Positions 7,212-8,213 of a stretch of DNA of 8,213 nt are shown piece by piece (position 1 is the stretch's first letter; every line of letters begins with the position of its first letter). Source of the DNA: Bacteroidales bacterium (GTDB taxonomy: Bacteria > Bacteroidota > Bacteroidia > Bacteroidales > Paludibacteraceae). The notes under the pieces are model-generated. The model ran no database searches. It saw only the letters and a list, made by a program, of their open reading frames with translations, and was not told where the DNA came from. The position numbers and the translations under genes are program-made. Location: assembly GCA_900768725.1 (NCBI GenBank), contig CAAGDU010000097.1, positions 1-8,213 on the forward strand, written 5' to 3'.

Positions 7212-7342
7212 ACCGGGGATGCCAGCGCGAAGACCTGTTCTTCTCTTGCAGATGCCCGTATCCTGCTCTCCGACGCACAGGATGAGTACAATGTATATAG
7301 ACAGTACACATACCCTAATACGTGAGAAACAGGCATTTTTTT

Positions 7343-7372
7343 GTTGCTGACATCCTAACGAATACCAGCAAC
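7343..7372. repeat. Inverted repeat with 7-bp perfect arms
   Basis: GTTGCTG (7343-7349) and CAGCAAC (7366-7372) are perfect complements separated by 16 bases. A run of seven T precedes it on the plus strand, so neither strand shows the usual stem-then-T order of a terminator. Its role is unknown. Confidence 0.35.
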
Positions 7373-7415
7373 TATTCAACATACCTCCGTATAAACTATC
7401 GCTTTATAACGGGAA

Positions 7416-7437
7416 AGTGGAGACAAACGCCTCCACT
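7416..7437 (-). terminator. Possible terminator hairpin downstream of tRNA-Gln
   Basis: AGTGGAG (7416-7422) pairs perfectly with CTCCACT (7431-7437) around an 8-base loop. On the minus strand it lies about 80 bases past the tRNA 3' end and is followed only by TTTCCCG, so it is a weak intrinsic terminator at best. It could equally end a plus-strand transcript. Confidence 0.35.
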
Positions 7438-7514
7438 AACAAAACATCTCAAGTGCAAATTTAGTTCAGTTTTCTGCACCCAAAACTCTATAACTCGTTT
7501 ATTTTCAATAAAAG

Positions 7515-7585
7515 TTGCCAAACCAGGACTCGAACCCAGACAGACAGAACCAGAATCTGTAGTGCTACCATTACACCATTTGGCA
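7515..7585 (-). tRNA. tRNA-Gln (anticodon CUG)
   Basis: A 71-base cloverleaf can be folded by eye. The acceptor TGCCAAA pairs fully with TTTGGCA, and the D arm is GTGT/GCAC with loop AATGGTA. The anticodon stem ACAGA/TCTGT encloses loop TTCTGGT, giving anticodon CTG, which reads CAG. There is a 4-base variable loop and a T arm CTGGG/CCTGG with loop TTCGAGT and two wobble pairs. The discriminator is A and the 3' CCA is not encoded, so it must be added after transcription. A CUG isoacceptor normally accompanies a UUG tRNA-Gln elsewhere in the genome. Confidence 0.95.
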
Positions 7586-7634
7586 ATTTCAACCACTTTC
7601 AAGATAGGATGAACACCATTTCTCAAAAGCGGTG

Positions 7635-7666
7635 CAAAATTACTGCTTTTTTTTGAAACTACCAAA
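7635..7666 (-). promoter_or_regulatory. Bacteroidetes-type promoter of tRNA-Gln
   Basis: On the minus strand TAATTTTG (7635-7642) matches the -7 box TAnnTTTG and TTTG (7663-7666) the -33 box, with exactly 20 bases between. Transcription would start near 7628, about 43 bases before the mature tRNA 5' end. The same spacing is seen at the aroC promoter. Confidence 0.75.
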
Positions 7667-7684
7667 TTTTCGAGAAAAAAAATG

Positions 7685-7702
7685 CAAAAAAAGTGGTTTT
7701 TG
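7685..7702 (-). terminator. Weak A/T hairpin with T-runs downstream of fcl
   Basis: On the minus strand a CAAAAA/TTTTTG stem with a short CCACTT loop is followed by a run of eight T. It lies about 65 bases past the fcl stop and just before the tRNA promoter, so it could end the fcl transcript. The stem contains only one G-C pair, so confidence is low. Confidence 0.25.
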
Positions 7703-7765
7703 TAGTTCTCAGTAGCCCATTTCCTCATCTTTCACCTCAAAGGGTGCTTTCTGAACTGCAACCTC

Positions 7766-8213
7766 CTATCGCTCGGCGCGCATGGGGTTATGGAGGAAGT
7801 CTTCGTAGGCAAGACGGATACCGTCTTCGAGTTCGGTCTTGTAGGTCCAGCCGAGTGCAGTAGCCTTGCTGACATCCAGCAGTTTGCGGGGCGTACCGTT
7901 AGGACGAGTCGTATCCCAATGTATCTCACCCTCATAGCCGACCACCTTTGCGACGAGTTCGGTCAGTTGTTTGATAGTCAGTTCCTTACCCGTACCGGCA
8001 TTGACCGTCTCGTTGCCAGAGTAATGGTTCATCAAGAAGACGCAGAGGTTCGCCAAATCATCCACATAGAGGAACTCACGTAGGGGAGAGCCGTCCCCCC
8101 AGCAGGTAACGGACGGGAGGTGTTGCTCCTTCGCCTCGTGGAAGCGGCGGATAAGCGCAGGGAGGACATGAGAGTGCTCGGGGTGGTAGTTGTCGTTAGG
8201 ACCATAGAGGTTG
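7766..8213 (-). CDS. fcl: GDP-L-fucose synthase, C-terminal part (5' end missing)
   Basis: The last 148 residues of GDP-4-keto-6-deoxy-D-mannose epimerase/reductase, the NADPH-dependent enzyme that completes GDP-L-fucose synthesis after GDP-mannose 4,6-dehydratase. The frame is open to the right edge, so the GTG at 8065 is internal. The visible part begins NLYGPNDNYHPEHSHVLPAL, characteristic of this SDR subfamily. It continues with CWGDGSPLREFLYVDDLANL, which carries substrate-contacting residues, then NAGTGKELTIKQL, TRPNGTPRKLLDVSK and the C-terminus EDFLHNPMRAER, stopping at TAG 7766-7768. The family is usually a little over 300 residues, so about half is seen; the Rossmann motif and the catalytic Ser-Tyr-Lys lie beyond the edge. 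In Bacteroidales, fucose is added to capsule, O-antigen and glycoproteins. A gmd gene would be expected upstream of this one, outside the window. Confidence 0.93.
   Translation of the reverse strand, partial: NLYGPNDNYHPEHSHVLPALIRRFHEAKEQHLPSVTCWGDGSPLREFLYVDDLANLCVFLMNHYSGNETVNAGTGKELTIKQLTELVAKVVGYEGEIHWDTTRPNGTPRKLLDVSKATALGWTYKTELEDGIRLAYEDFLHNPMRAER

Larger units (their letters stand above)
7212..7514. other. Stretch without an intact gene
   Basis: No convincing complete gene is visible on either strand. The frame of the preceding broken gene stays open after its TAG and reads ASAKTCSSLADARILLSDAQ and on to TGA at 7323-7325, which looks like degraded coding sequence. After that the DNA is A/T-rich and holds two inverted repeats (7343-7372 and 7416-7437). 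Minus-strand frames here have compositions unlike real proteins. Confidence 0.5.

Noticed and set aside
7396..7728. A 110-residue minus-strand reading frame containing KWCNGSTTDSGSVCLGSSPG
   Set aside because: It is the translation of the tRNA-Gln gene and its promoter region; that peptide is what tRNA-Gln reads as when translated.

Overview
The window looks like chromosomal DNA from a member of the order Bacteroidales (Prevotellaceae-like or a related gut or rumen lineage). The evidence is a Bacteroidetes-type LptD, a secreted PL1 pectate lyase with the tail seen on many Bacteroidetes exported proteins, a GDP-L-fucose synthase of Bacteroides type, and promoters of the Bacteroidetes form (-33 TTTG, about 20 bp, -7 TAnnTTTG) instead of E. 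coli-type boxes. Start codons sit in A/T-rich leaders without clear Shine-Dalgarno sequences. The genus cannot be fixed from the sequence alone.

Layout. Positions 1-3023 (+) hold the 3' part of lptD, open at the left edge, and 26 bases later a slyD-type FKBP prolyl isomerase with a Cys/His-rich tail; they probably share a transcript. Positions 3024-3120 are an AT-rich imperfect inverted repeat between convergent genes. Positions 3096-4103 (-) hold aroC (chorismate synthase), with its own well-formed promoter at 4127-4158, a surplus of about 36 residues near the N-terminus, and a 3' end that runs into the AT-rich repeat. Positions 4217-4245 form a strong hairpin behind the next gene. Positions 4275-6632 (-) hold a secreted multidomain pectate lyase. 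Divergent from it, 6757-7211 (+) holds two small genes for single-span membrane proteins; the second appears broken by a frameshift. Positions 7212-7514 have no convincing intact gene but carry two inverted repeats and a coding-like remnant. Positions 7515-7585 (-) are tRNA-Gln(CUG) with its own promoter. Positions 7766-8213 (-) are the C-terminal part of GDP-L-fucose synthase, open at the right edge.

How the genes relate. There is no single pathway. lptD (LPS assembly at the outer membrane) and fcl (GDP-L-fucose for surface glycans) concern the envelope. aroC makes chorismate, slyD is a folding and metal-handling protein, and the pectate lyase attacks plant pectin outside the cytoplasm. The most unusual items are the in-frame extra segment in aroC bounded by a 10-bp direct repeat, the aroC stop codon inside an intergenic repeat, and the decayed small-gene region at 6943-7325. 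I saw no CRISPR array, transposase, integrase, recognisable defence system or riboswitch.
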